Below, in pieces: positions 12,101 through 19,962 of a DNA stretch of 64,000 nt. The position numbers were made by a program, and so were the translations under genes. Each line of letters starts with the position of its first letter. Positions within the stretch are counted from its first letter, which is position 1. This stretch comes from Micrasema longulum (Eukaryota > Arthropoda > Insecta > Trichoptera > Brachycentridae): NCBI GenBank assembly GCA_022494885.1, contig JAGVSM010004887.1, positions 1 to 64,000 on the forward strand. The letters are read 5' to 3'. Under the pieces are notes generated by a model. It was not told where the DNA came from and made no database searches. It was given only the letters and a program-made list of their open reading frames with translations.

Positions 12101-15082
12101 AACATCAAAGGGGGGAGAGGAAATCACCCATTCAATATATATTATGTATTTTCCACACGACTTATGTATCTCTAGTTTTATATTATTAATATTGTTTATG
12201 TATTTAAATTTTAACCATTAATGGGGCAGTTCATAGATATTACATGTCCAACAATATTTCATTTTAGTTTGCAGATGTAGTTTGTACAAAACCATATTGT
12301 GAGAACAAAAATACTCTGGACATACAATATCTAGTCCATAATCCCACAAAATGCATGTTTTTTTACACTTTCTAATTATTTAAATTTTATTTTAGTGTGT
12401 TGAATTTTGTTTTTTTTTAAAATTATTTTTTTTAAAAAGAGCATTAAAAATTAATAATCATTTTTGATAATTGAATTATTTGACATATTTTCATAATTCA
12501 AGGGTACCAACATTCTAGGAAAATCCTGTTACGTAAAAATATACTGATCACATTTTGTACATTTAGAATGTAACTTTTCAACTGACATTTTAAAAGTTAA
12601 TTTGTAATGATTTATTCAGCCTTTTATAATGAGTTAAATATTGTTGGTAACTTTGATCATATGATATAATAATATTAAATTTAACCTGTAAATATTACTT
12701 TTTAATATATTTTCTTGAAGTCAAAATAAAATAAAATTTTATCAATGATTTTTACATAAAATTTAATTTTGTTTTTTAAAAAAAAAATGATTGTCAATAG
12801 CATGGTTTGAAAGCTGCATTTATATAGTTTGAAAAATGAATTTGCCACAATCAAAACACACATGGAAGATGCCCTTTGCATTATGAATCAAACGCACTAA
12901 AAATAATTTTTCATGAGTTTAAATATTGAGTATGTTTCTTGCATGTGTTTTAGAAAAATAACATTTGAAATTAACAATTTGACATTTCGCATGCTTTCAA
13001 ATATGTTTTTAACTAATACATTTGCAATTATAATTGTTACTAACATGGTACTAACAGTTGAGCTAGGAAGGCAATGTTTGTTTGTGAATATTGCTGAACT
13101 TTTAGTTTTGGTAGTCAAATCAATCACTTGTAGATTTAGCTACTTACCAAAATGATTACTTAAAATAATAACTCTTATTTATTTATTTGTATACTTAATA
13201 TACCTAATTTGGTTATATTTACATACAAATTTGTTTTTAGTATAGCGAATATTTTACTGATTAAAAATGTTCAATAGTTCTATGCCAAAATTTCACTTCC
13301 GCAAAAACATGATCGTAATATATTGATCCTTTAAATTTTACTAAAACAATGTTATTGATCGTTTTAGCGGGTGAATACTCTGTTTAAAATTTGCAACTTT
13401 TATAGTTATTTAGAGGTTTTGCAGCAGGGTAGGATTTTATAACTAAAATAATATATTATTGAATAAACAAAGTTCTCGTATGTTCTAAAAAAGGTGTATT
13501 TTAAATACAGTTTTAGTCCAAAAACGTTGTGAAAACAATTTAACGCCATGTTTAAATTAATTTCTTAATTAAAATAGTGCGATAACACTAAAATATGTAA
13601 ATAAAATCCATCATCATTTCATTATTTTTTTCCCTTTCCGCACCTAATGGTGCATAGGACACTGCATTGGTACTCCAATCGCAGCGTATCTTGGATCATT
13701 TTTGTTACATGAAGGTAAGATGATCAGTCTTACGCTTCAGGTACCAATACAGGGACACATCTTTTTAAATAAACATTTCATATCAACCATGTCGGGAATC
13801 GAACCCGAGACCTCTTGCATGGCAGGCTAACGCGCCGACCATTACACCACGAGGCCGTAAATAAAATAGTGAATTGTAATTTTTTAAAACAATTAATGTG
13901 GGTTTTCACCAATCAACATTAATGTTGACCCATGTCATTTGTTTGACTCTGAAAATTACAAATTTAGCGCTTCAAATATTGATTCAAAGTTAAACTGAAT
14001 TTTCGTTTCGAGTCATATATGTCAATGCATTTTGGTTACTACGAGTCGACAAGAAGATATATAGCTTTCAGCCAAGAGCTTGATAATTTAGCTTAAAATA
14101 TAATCAAATATATTTTTTTACTCGCTTTCGTTTACGCTTAAGTATAAAATTGTAAATACATACAACCTAGTTTGAAATGAGCATCTTTACAACTGTTTTT
14201 ATTCATTTTTACTATAGAAATTATTATGGTATTGTAGAAATTGTGAAATTATTGTACTCACTAAGCTCCCGGAAAAATTGTGTTACTTTATTATTGATTT
14301 ATTAACTGTATTTTTTACAATTTGACCACAAAGTTAAAACAACATTGCAACAATAAATTATTGTGTATTTTTTTATAATGAAGAATTATCACTAGTTTTT
14401 GCAGAGTACTCTTCCGACAGATGGTTAGAATGCTATTCATAATTTGAAGATAAAATTATAATATTATTGTTGTAACTGGGAAAATTGGTCTATTTTCCCA
14501 AATATTCACTACTCGGTATGCTGAGCACCGCATATGCAGAGTTTATATTTTAGCTTTCATGGTACAATTTTTTGTATACGCAAGACAGATACGATTTATT
14601 TCAAACGTATTCACTATTTTTCCTAACACTTTGGACAACGATAATTTATTAATAATTAATAATTGAAGAATTTTGAATCAAATCAAAGGGTCTGAGGTTC
14701 AACCCCACTCTACCGCAACTTGATTCCCATTTTCTAATAGTGAGTCATTTACGACTCATTTAAAATGTCGCTTAAAATTGAAGTATTTGGGTTAGTCATA
14801 TTGAATGCAAATATTTCATTTAAAAATATTTTTCTAGGGTTTTTTTTAGATAAAGAGTTGTTTTATTTTTTGTCTTATGTCAAGGCATATTGACTGCAAT
14901 CGGTATGTTCCTCCCGACTGTTCTAACATTTGTGTGAGGATTCACTGCCGATGCGCCGATACTTGTATGTTGCGTCTTCTCCGAGCGTTGTTCAATAATG
15001 TCTCTTGTTTTTGCAGGTTCTGCTGCCACCGCAGGGGGCGGGCCAGGCCCCCGGGCCGCAGCACTCGGCGCAGCACCCCTAG
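48..15082 (+). CDS. Atx2: Ataxin-2 gene, 3' part (spliced; 5' end outside window)
   Basis: Seven coding exons (48-161, 2874-3035, 4518-4717, 5339-5565, 6031-6164, 6442-6741, 15017-15082) join without a phase error into 401 codons ending in TAG. Recognition rests on the [15 protein letters not shown] stretch of exon 2 and on the PAM2 motif ([10 protein letters not shown] then AAKPFVP, 4638-4688), followed by a Pro/Gln/His/Tyr-rich low-complexity tail, the usual ataxin-2 C-terminal layout. Ataxin-2 is a cytoplasmic RNA-binding protein; PAM2 docks the MLLE domain of poly(A)-binding protein, linking it to mRNA stability, translation and stress granules. The Lsm and LsmAD domains belong upstream and are not in the window. 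Exons are very GC-rich, introns AT-rich. The 8.3 kb last intron is full of repeats and holds a candidate alternative last exon at 9364-9441. Identity is seen from motifs; function is family knowledge. Confidence 0.93.
162..1764 (+). other. Atx2 intron, no recognised feature
   Basis: AT-rich sequence with homopolymer runs. Small GC-richer islands at 340-480 and 1430-1500 contain TGACGTCA-type palindromes, but I see no exon in them. Confidence 0.5.
1765..2130 (-). mobile_element. LINE 3' tail family C with conserved hairpin
   Basis: Reads on the minus strand into a (TAAA)n tail at 1770-1785 (ATGGACAATGTCCGTTAATA). Similar, in the opposite orientation, to 41900-42265. Both copies contain an inverted repeat of GACAAGATCTGGAC (here 1894-1978). 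Probably the 3' UTR of a non-LTR retrotransposon. Confidence 0.55.
2697..2722. repeat. Poly(T) tract
   Basis: Uninterrupted T run of about 25 bases, 150 bp before an Atx2 exon. The flanking 2131-2870 intron is AT-rich with nothing else recognised. Confidence 0.9.
2874..3035 (+). CDS. Atx2: Atx2 exon with [10 protein letters not shown] motif
   Basis: The acceptor TTTTCAG ends at 2873; the donor is AG|GTGCGC at 3036. It is 54 codons, phase 0 at both ends. It contains [18 protein letters not shown], a conserved ataxin-2 segment N-terminal to PAM2, then a charged stretch ([15 protein letters not shown]). Reading past the donor meets a stop within three codons, which supports the splice. Confidence 0.92.
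3036..3613 (+). other. Atx2 intron, low complexity
   Basis: A CATATCTTTCGTGTCTTTC-like degenerate run at 3335-3420; otherwise plain AT-rich intron up to the RTE piece. Confidence 0.4.
3614..4152 (+). mobile_element. RTE-like LINE 3' fragment, split by a SINE
   Basis: Encodes the C-terminus of an RTE-type reverse transcriptase ([21 protein letters not shown], then [18 protein letters not shown]), broken by a SINE at 3846-4030. It resumes with the family's terminal [19 protein letters not shown] segment and a GTTT-rich tail. 5'-truncated and dead. Confidence 0.8.
3846..4030 (+). mobile_element. tRNA-derived SINE (family 2)
   Basis: tRNA-like head with A box (GTGGTGCAGTGGTC) and B box (GGTTCGATTCC), a body AAGCCTGGGTGTTCTGTGATG, and an AAAGAA-rich tail. 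It interrupts the RTE fragment, so it is younger than that. A second, degraded copy is at 28175-28340. Confidence 0.75.
4155..4390 (+). mobile_element. RTE-like LINE 3' fragment, (TAG)n tail
   Basis: Begins at [15 protein letters not shown], runs to [11 protein letters not shown] and ends in GTAGTAGTAGTAGTAG, a trinucleotide tail typical of RTE elements. It abuts the previous fragment but belongs to the other subfamily, like 30276, 52713. Confidence 0.8.
4518..4717 (+). CDS. Atx2: Atx2 exon carrying the PAM2 motif
   Basis: The acceptor CTCATCAG ends at 4517; the donor is CCAG|GTGAGA at 4718. It has 66 codons plus two bases; the split codon AG|G is completed by the next exon. The PAM2 motif is at 4638-4688 ([10 protein letters not shown], then AAKPFVP). 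The Leu, Pro-rich turn and Phe positions that insert into the PABP MLLE domain are all present. Confidence 0.95.
4770..4995 (+). repeat. Dispersed repeat family A
   Basis: Blocks in order: CAGAATGGTGAATGTTACAC, AGTGGCCAC, CAGCCAAAGACAGGTCATAA, ATCCAGTCTGTGTGG and an edge ACATTTGGACATACTCAAAA. The same order recurs at 18660 (inverted), 24920, 34805 (inverted), 35161, 35538, 49430 and 62190. Confidence 0.7.
5095..5305 (+). mobile_element. tRNA-derived SINE (family 1)
   Basis: Degraded tRNA head (GTGGTCAGCGCTTTTGCCTA, then AGGTTCTATTCCCG) and the family body CTGAAGCGTAAGACCGATCA through ACTGCGATTGGTGTAC. It ends about 35 bp before an Atx2 exon. Confidence 0.75.
5339..5565 (+). CDS. Atx2: Atx2 exon, His/Pro-rich
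   Basis: The acceptor TTTTGCAG ends at 5338 and the donor GTGAAT starts at 5566. The first base finishes the split Arg codon; 75 codons follow, then one base of the next split codon (G|TG). The peptide is rich in His, Pro, Gly and Tyr ([20 protein letters not shown]), a low-complexity tail typical of RNA-granule proteins. Confidence 0.92.
6031..6164 (+). CDS. Atx2: Atx2 exon
   Basis: The acceptor TTATTTCAG ends at 6030; the donor CTAT|GTAAGT is consensus. Two bases complete Val, then 44 codons ([20 protein letters not shown] and onward to MVGINHY). Ends in phase 0. This Gln/Pro/Tyr-rich block is recognisable in insect ataxin-2 proteins. Confidence 0.93.
6442..6741 (+). CDS. Atx2: Atx2 exon, polyGln/polyPro
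   Basis: The acceptor CTGTCGCAG ends at 6441 and the donor CCC|GTGAGT starts at 6742. It is 100 codons, phase 0 both ends. Starts [20 protein letters not shown] and continues into short CAG and CCG codon runs (QQQQ, PPPPP, HPQHLP). Both reverse-strand frames are also open here because of the GC-rich composition; they are shadows. Confidence 0.92.
6790..7140. repeat. 22-bp minisatellite
   Basis: Roughly 15 units of CAGTCAGGTCACACAGTAACAC and variants, most regular at 6950-7100 with a 22-bp period, right after the 6742 splice donor. Units decay toward both ends. No spacers, so not CRISPR. Confidence 0.9.
7360..7520. repeat. Related longer-period tandem repeat
   Basis: About four units of roughly 37 bp (GGTCACACTAAACAGTAATA, then TTACATA), sharing GGTCACAC with the neighbouring minisatellite; probably a diverged extension of it. 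Confidence 0.75.
7521..8803 (+). other. Atx2 intron, AT-rich
   Basis: Nothing coding. A family A fragment at 7840-7925 (GACTGGTTTTAGTG, CATTCTGCCTATGTTTGGGC); the rest is unremarkable. Confidence 0.45.
8804..9093. mobile_element. pogo/Tigger-like MITE
   Basis: 290 bp flanked by TA, with inverted ends CAGTAAAACTCC and GGAGTTCTACTG. No transposase. A related copy is split by an RTE at 52629-53400. Confidence 0.7.
9364..9441 (+). CDS. Atx2: Candidate alternative last exon of Atx2
   Basis: An acceptor (TTCACCCAG, ending 9363) is followed by 25 codons in the phase left by the 6741 donor, ending in [17 protein letters not shown] then [11 protein letters not shown]. The short segment is more GC-rich than the AT-rich DNA around it, as the Atx2 exons are. 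Used as a terminal exon it would replace the 15017 exon. No good donor precedes the stop, so it could only be terminal. Whether it is transcribed cannot be seen. Confidence 0.45.
   Translation, partial: WSGNTIRLPNMNHQSRLLKVQQYSD
9442..10084 (+). other. Atx2 intron, no recognised feature
   Basis: Starts with a short degenerate TAACCTGTTACC repeat at 9480-9535, then AT-rich sequence with a short open frame (9546-9800) of no recognised family. Confidence 0.4.
10085..10135 (-). mobile_element. Detached CR1/L2-like 3' tail
   Basis: Minus-strand copy of the tail that ends the LINE at 59998 (GGCACTATATAAATTATCC preceded by CCTTGAGG). Similar tails lie at 46897, 58274 and 63855. Confidence 0.6.
10704..11825. 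mobile_element. pogo-like DNA transposon, non-autonomous, 1.1 kb
   Basis: TA-flanked inverted ends CAGTCAAACTTGGTTAT and ATAACCAAGTTTGACTG are a perfect match. No transposase ORF. A family 1 SINE lies inside at 11395-11660. Confidence 0.8.
11395..11660 (-). mobile_element. tRNA-derived SINE (family 1), near full length
   Basis: Minus strand: GGCCTCGTGGTGTAATGGTC (A box), GGTTCGATTCCCG (B box), body with AAGCGTAAGACTGATCACC and a 3' end at TGGTGCATTAAGTGCGGAAA-like sequence. Confidence 0.85.
11826..13612 (+). other. Atx2 intron, very AT-rich
   Basis: No recognisable gene. The two overlapping open frames near 12900-13150 are AT-rich chance ORFs. Confidence 0.5.
13613..13857 (-). mobile_element. 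tRNA-derived SINE (family 1)
   Basis: Same family and orientation as 11395; A and B boxes are intact (GGCCTCGTGGTGTAATGGTC, GGTTCGATTCCCG). Confidence 0.85.
14690..14825 (+). mobile_element. tRNA-related SINE (family 3)
   Basis: B-box-like GAGGTTCAACCCC, then CTACCGCAACTTGATTCCCA, TTTTCTAATAGTGAGTCATT and TGAAGTATTTGGGTTAG. Related copies at 17095-17230 (-) and 36510-36685 (+). The intron on either side (13858-15016) shows nothing else. Confidence 0.6.
15017..15082 (+). CDS. Atx2: Atx2 terminal coding exon
   Basis: The acceptor TTTTTGCAG ends at 15016. 21 codons and TAG in phase 0 ([21 protein letters not shown]), continuing the Pro/Gln/His composition of the previous exon. The 66 bp are far more GC-rich than the surrounding sequence. 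Confidence 0.88.
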   Translation, partial: VLLPPQGAGQAPGPQHSAQHP

Positions 15083-15734
15083 GCTATATCGTGTCCCGCG
15101 CGCCGATAAATATTACTCTCAAACCCCTCGCAAACCAAAAATCCCCGCCGTGGGCGAAACGCCACGTCGGTAGTTAAGATCAAACTAGGACACTGACCTT
15201 ACAGCGGCGTAACGCACTTGTAAATATCACCCGCCGCTCGTTCTCTGCGCTCCCGGTAACTGAAAACTAAAAAATAATGATCTTGTATATTTTGAAGATT
15301 GTAGGACAATCGACTGGCGGTATTTAATTCAGTTGTATGAACAAAAGTAATTTTTTTAAAGTGGAGAAGTAGCTGTTTTGTCATGTATGTTATGTAGAAG
15401 ACACTTCAAGACAGAAGTATGGTAGATTAGGAATCCTGTCCTTATCTGCAAGCATTTGGACGTGCTCAAAATATTGTTAAAGTGAGGTTTATTTCAGTCA
15501 TTTGAATTGCTAAACATCACTGTTTTACTAGTAGCGTTCAAATAGGACAATTAATGGTGAAAAAAAAACCTTTTTCCATCGAAATATCGAGTCTCAAGTT
15601 TACCCATTTGCAATTTTATCGTATTGTATAACTCTTAAAATATTCCGACATTGATTAATATCCATTTTGGTGGTTTTTTGATGCAGTTAAACAATTATAT
15701 ATATTTAATTAAATGCTGTATCGATCCAGGAAGC

Positions 15735-15812
15735 CGCGGTATTCTGTACGATCGTGGTCTCTGGCAGATTCCGGAACAGAAGTCCGGGATTCGATTCCAG
15801 TTCTACCACAAA
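15735..15812 (+). mobile_element. tRNA-like SINE remnant
   Basis: GATCGTGGTCTCTGGC and a B-box-like CCGGGATTCGATTCCAG at tRNA-like spacing. The acceptor stem does not pair, so it is not a tRNA gene. Confidence 0.4.
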
Positions 15813-17094
15813 TAGATTTTCTATCATGAGTTAGTTAGAAAAAGTTCGAAAATTTGTACAATTTCATCCATCGGCTTTCTGAATTGTGCAATATTTGTAT
15901 CGTGTAATTTATATTGTACTCATTTTTCATACATTTTGTTGTGTAATTTTGTAAAGTATTTACAATCGCAACGAACGTAAGGAATATCAGTTGAATATGT
16001 TAACTGAGGTATAATTTTTACCTCGTCGTAACATTTTTAAATTCGCCGAAAGTTGAGAATTTGCGGGACTCGGTGATGTGTTGAATTAGTCAAAATGCCA
16101 CTTGCGAAACTGTAAAAGAAACCCCTACTAAACTTATGTTTTCATTTAAAAGTTCTTCAACCAAGTGCCATTATATATTATGTAAGATGAATAGTTATTG
16201 TTTTTCTTTGTTGTTTTTATTTAATGTTTAAATATCAGGGCGGCAGAATGAGAAATGACGCTCGGGTGGGGATTTGATATTTACAAGTATCGACGCGCCT
16301 AAGGCCAGTTGTCTCGTATTATCGTAGCGAATATGGGCGTCGCTGTCGCCAGACACGCGGACACGTAGCCGCTCCGCTCTGCTGTCGACGCAGCAGTCGC
16401 GTCCGGAAACGCCAAAACGCGGAGTATTTATACATAAAATTAGATATTTTTAGATACCATATATCGATGTTTGAAGATGAACGCCTGTGTTATATTATAC
16501 TATGTACATAATAATATATATATTATTATTTTGTTGAATGTTTTTTCAAAAGAGAAAAGAATGTATTTATTAAAATTAATATTTGAAGCGCTAACTTTGT
16601 GATTTTTCATGTTGAATAATTTCACGGCGTATATATTTTGCCTAAAATCAGACGAATAGAATTAATGCGCTGACCAGTTTCGGATAAATTTAATTACATG
16701 CTATTTCATTTGAGATCTATGAATTTGTTACTTTTAAATACCCAAGCTATGGTTTCCTAAGAGAGCCGTGCCGTCATTAAGCAGCTTTATTGTAGCGGTG
16801 GATGACGTCATTTAAACGTCCATACAAATCAGATAGCGCGATTTTCCTACAGAGCGTTGATTGCGAGCAGAACGTCAAAACAGCGGTGTTGTCATTTGCA
16901 GGATGGCCGTCACAATGGTATGAACAGTTTGGGAATGTTTTTGTGTTTGAAAATGAGTGCTAACATAATTTAGACTATCAAAAATGACAAGGTTTTGATT
17001 GAGTTTGTAAGAAAATCAAGAAAAATTTTCAGTAAACCTTGAAATGCAAACTCTTTAGCATGACTTTTGAACATCTTTTTTTTTTTTAAAGAAA

Positions 17095-17230
17095 TATTTG
17101 CGTTCTCATAATTTACGCAAATATTTCATTTTGAGGGCCATTTTCAACGAGTTGTAAATAACTCACTATTAGAAAATGGGAACCAAGTTGGGGTAGAGTG
17201 GGATTCGAAATCTCACTCTCCGCCTTAATG
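17095..17230 (-). mobile_element. tRNA-related SINE (family 3)
   Basis: Minus-strand counterpart of 14690: GTAGAGTGGGATT-side head, AACTTGGTTCCCATTTTC and the CAACTCGTTGAAAATGGCC body. Confidence 0.6.
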
Positions 17231-17259
17231 ACGCCTCATCTTCCATATATACCTACTCA

Positions 17260-17560
17260 TAATGCTTAGTATGTCTCTTTCTGCCGCAGCACGTTCTAAT
17301 TTTAAAAAATGCGCATTCCGGTGCTATTCCGGTGGTCAATACACATACGAAAATGAGGGATTCAAAGGCTGAAAAATGGAACGTACATAAGCAATTGCTT
17401 CAATCAACTATATTTGACGTCAAAAGTTATAATATTTGAAATATAATCGCTAAAACACTAAGAAACCATTTACTAATGCTCACAGCGCGAGCAACGGCCC
17501 TCCCTTGGCAGGGCTCCGAGAGCAACTGAGCGTTTCGTGTCAGTGGTACAGGCTGGCCTG
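17260..17560. repeat. Dispersed repeat family E
   Basis: Inverted relative to 49150-49410. Shared blocks are GAAGCAATTGC, ACTTTTGAC and CGAGC-ATGAGC-TAATGG in the same order. Nature unknown; no coding potential. Confidence 0.5.
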
Positions 17561-17847
17561 TGTCACGCGTAAATTTGTCTTCCTTACTTGTCGCTGCGAC
17601 AATGCGACACTTTTGATTGTATAGGTGATTTTACAATCGAGGCTTTTACTGTGCCCGATAAATATTTATGGTCTAATAATAAAATATTTCAATCGATACG
17701 TAAATATATAACTAAGGAATACGGAAAATTGCCGCCGCTCAGGAAATCATAGCTTTACAAAAACTTTGTAATGGAGTAACCCATGTAATATATTTTTGTG
17801 TTCCTTTATGCTACATATTTATAGTATTTTAATATGCAGTATAAAGA

Positions 17848-17853
17848 AATAAA
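17848..17853 (+). terminator. Poly(A) signal AATAAA, probable end of Atx2 mRNA
   Basis: AATAAA is followed within 10-20 bases by a GT-rich stretch (TGTTTGTTTGTC), the classic downstream element. It is the best-looking poly(A) site after the Atx2 stop. A second AATAAA at 23842 could mark a longer isoform. Confidence 0.5.
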
Positions 17854-18149
17854 CACACTGTTTGTTTGTCAAGGCCTCATTTGTTTTAAGGTAATTTCAC
17901 GCCTCAGAACCGGTGGGTGTGTTAATTTTAATTTAGTGATTTTACGCAAAATAAATACAATATTATATTATTTAACGTATTTATTATCTAATAATGTTTT
18001 TATTACGTTAGTTGTCGAATCTTGCTATGAATCAGCGATGGAATCGCCAGAGTTAAATATGTTTTAGTCCGTATGGTTATTTTATATTTCATTCCTCGTC
18101 AGAACCTTCATCATCGAACAAACAGTTTGCCATAGAATCTTTTTGTATT

Positions 18150-18462
18150 TCATCATCACATCCTTAACCGCACCCGACGGTGCATTGGGGCGCCGCGCAG
18201 ATACGCGGTGATCGCTCGGATCCAATCCAAGGACGAAAAAATACAGCGTGAATCACATTTTAAAAAAAATTCATCACTCACTTTTTCCCTTTTCTTGGTG
18301 CATAGGGCTTTGCGCTGGTAAGCCAAATGCAGCATAGTTCGATCATCTGTTACACGAACAATGAAATATTGCCGCGAAACCTTAAAATTCGAATCGAAAC
18401 CCAGGACCTACGGAATGGTAGGCGAGTGCATCTACCGCTACACAACGAGGCGGACTCATCTC
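18150..18462 (-). mobile_element. tRNA-derived SINE (family 1), degraded
   Basis: 3' body GGTGCATAGGGCTTTGCGC and a mutated tRNA head (ACAACGAGGCGG side). A second partial 3' end precedes it at 18150-18250. Confidence 0.55.
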
Positions 18463-18659
18463 CACTCGATTTCCTCATTCAGGACTTCGAGTCGAAGACG
18501 CTCAGCCAAGGTTCTGGGTCCATTTCTCACACAGAACCGTAGACCCTACCACAGAATTGAATATAGTATTTGACTAATTTTAAAAATCTGAATAGCGTAT
18601 TGTAATTAATTAATACTTAATCCAAATTAAGCAATAAATGATAATATATAATAAATCAC

Positions 18660-18955
18660 GTTTTGAGTTTGTCCAAATTTTTGTAGACAAGGACTGGATT
18701 CAACCCCCCAGGGAGCTGTTAATATTAACAGATTACAACAGATATTTTAGAGAATGTAATATAGAAGTCTAGCATCTACAGGGCTTACGACCTGTCATTG
18801 GCCGGTTTAAGTGGCCACGTTAACGTTCACCATTCTGCCTATATTTAAACATCTATGTTCCTTAAATTTTTCCATTTGTTAACATTTGTAAAGTTACAGA
18901 CCTGAAACCTTTACTGTTGCCGGTGAGATTCATACGATTGAATTATTTTTCTGCC
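18660..18955 (-). repeat. Dispersed repeat family A
   Basis: Opposite orientation to 4770: TTTTGAGTTTGTCCAAATTT edge, then GGCTTACGACCTGTCATTGG, GCCACGTTAACG, ATTCACC-type blocks. Directly abuts a truncated ribozyme fold-back arm at 18955. Confidence 0.65.
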
Positions 18956-19565
18956 TTAACCCATCATCAGGTGTAAATATAAACTTTATATTTTTTAATT
19001 TATTTATTTAATCCGAAATATGATACAAATACATAGTTTACAAAAAAAATTGTTTGTACATTAGGTACATTCAATATAATTTCCTTTTTATTTATGGGTG
19101 TAGCCATTCCACTGGCCCCGCAGGCACGTTCCGGAGTGTCAGTGTATTATTGATTTCATATATAAAACTACATAATTTACACATCAATTGTTGTATAAAA
19201 ATTCAAAAGAAATAAAAAAAAAGATTTTAAAACATACCTACATATATAAAATGAGACTTTCAACAAATTAAAATTATATTCTGATATACGAAACATATTC
19301 CTCAGTCCTTTTAGTAATCCATTCATGGACTAGAGTTTGAAAACATTGTTTTTCATTTTTCTTACTGATCTATCCATACTTAAAAAGTTGTACAGCTTAG
19401 GGGCCATTTATATGTTTATATTTACACCTGATGGTCGGTAATTCAGAATACCTGAAGCTAGTTGCGTTATAATATATTAAACTCTTACGTGGTAAAATTA
19501 CAAAGCGTTTCATTTGAAATGAATGCTCAAAACATTTTTAAAATGAGTCATTTCAAGGTTTTAAA
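18955..19565. mobile_element. Degraded ribozyme fold-back element (type 3)
   Basis: Left arm reads on the minus strand ACAC-CTGATGA-T-GGGTTAA and is then cut off by the family A repeat. The right arm at 19424-19467 has ACAC-CTGATGG and a mutated GAA-AC. Right edge GTGGTAAAATTACAAA matches the type 3 element at 47469. The middle (about 19000-19180) holds a minus-strand LINE tail. Confidence 0.55.
19424..19467 (+). ncRNA. Decayed hammerhead-like motif (type 3)
   Basis: Stem I ACAC pairs imperfectly with GCGT; core CTGATGG (last base mutated from A), bulged T, weak hairpin, TGAAG in place of CGAAA. Unlikely to cleave. Confidence 0.4.
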
Positions 19566-19829
19566 AAATCTACAAAATAAGATCACTGAGCCATATCAAA
19601 ATAAATATTCAAGAGTTGCAAAATCCGCTCTGACTCTTATATTTATTGTAAAACAATAGTTTTTTTTCCCGATTTGTTTATTAACAGAAAAAGGTTCCAA
19701 AGCAGGTTTCGTAACTCTAACTCAAAATTTTTAAACATACGTACTCAGTAATTCGTAAATAATATAACGTTGATCTGAAATCACGAGTTCATAAACAAAA
19801 ATCAGTAATTTTTTTTTTTCAAATTGTTT

Positions 19830-19962
19830 GATACGAGAAGGCAAATGATTAGTCTTCTGCTACACATCCAGTCCAGAGACTGTAAATATGACAGTAAGAA
19901 TCAACCTTGCCGAGAATTTAACCCAGGACCTCATCCATGATAGACAAACTTGCCACAGTACA
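19830..19962 (-). mobile_element. tRNA-derived SINE (family 1), degraded
   Basis: Minus strand: GAGGTCCTGGGTTAAATTCT (mutated B box), then GTCTCTGGACTGGATGTG and AGAAGACTAATCATTTGCC. Confidence 0.5.

Larger units (their letters stand above)
15083..17870 (+). other. Atx2: Probable Atx2 3' UTR
   Basis: No coding potential. It begins with a moderately GC-rich block, holds a second one near 16240-16430, and reaches a poly(A) signal at 17848. It contains a tRNA-like SINE remnant (15735-15810), a SINE3 piece (17095-17230) and a family E piece (17260-17560). The extent is inferred from the signal only. Confidence 0.5.

Noticed and set aside
14877..15173. 98-codon ORF across the last Atx2 exon
   Set aside because: Wrong frame relative to the upstream exons; Cys/Arg-rich translation of intron and GC-rich exon.
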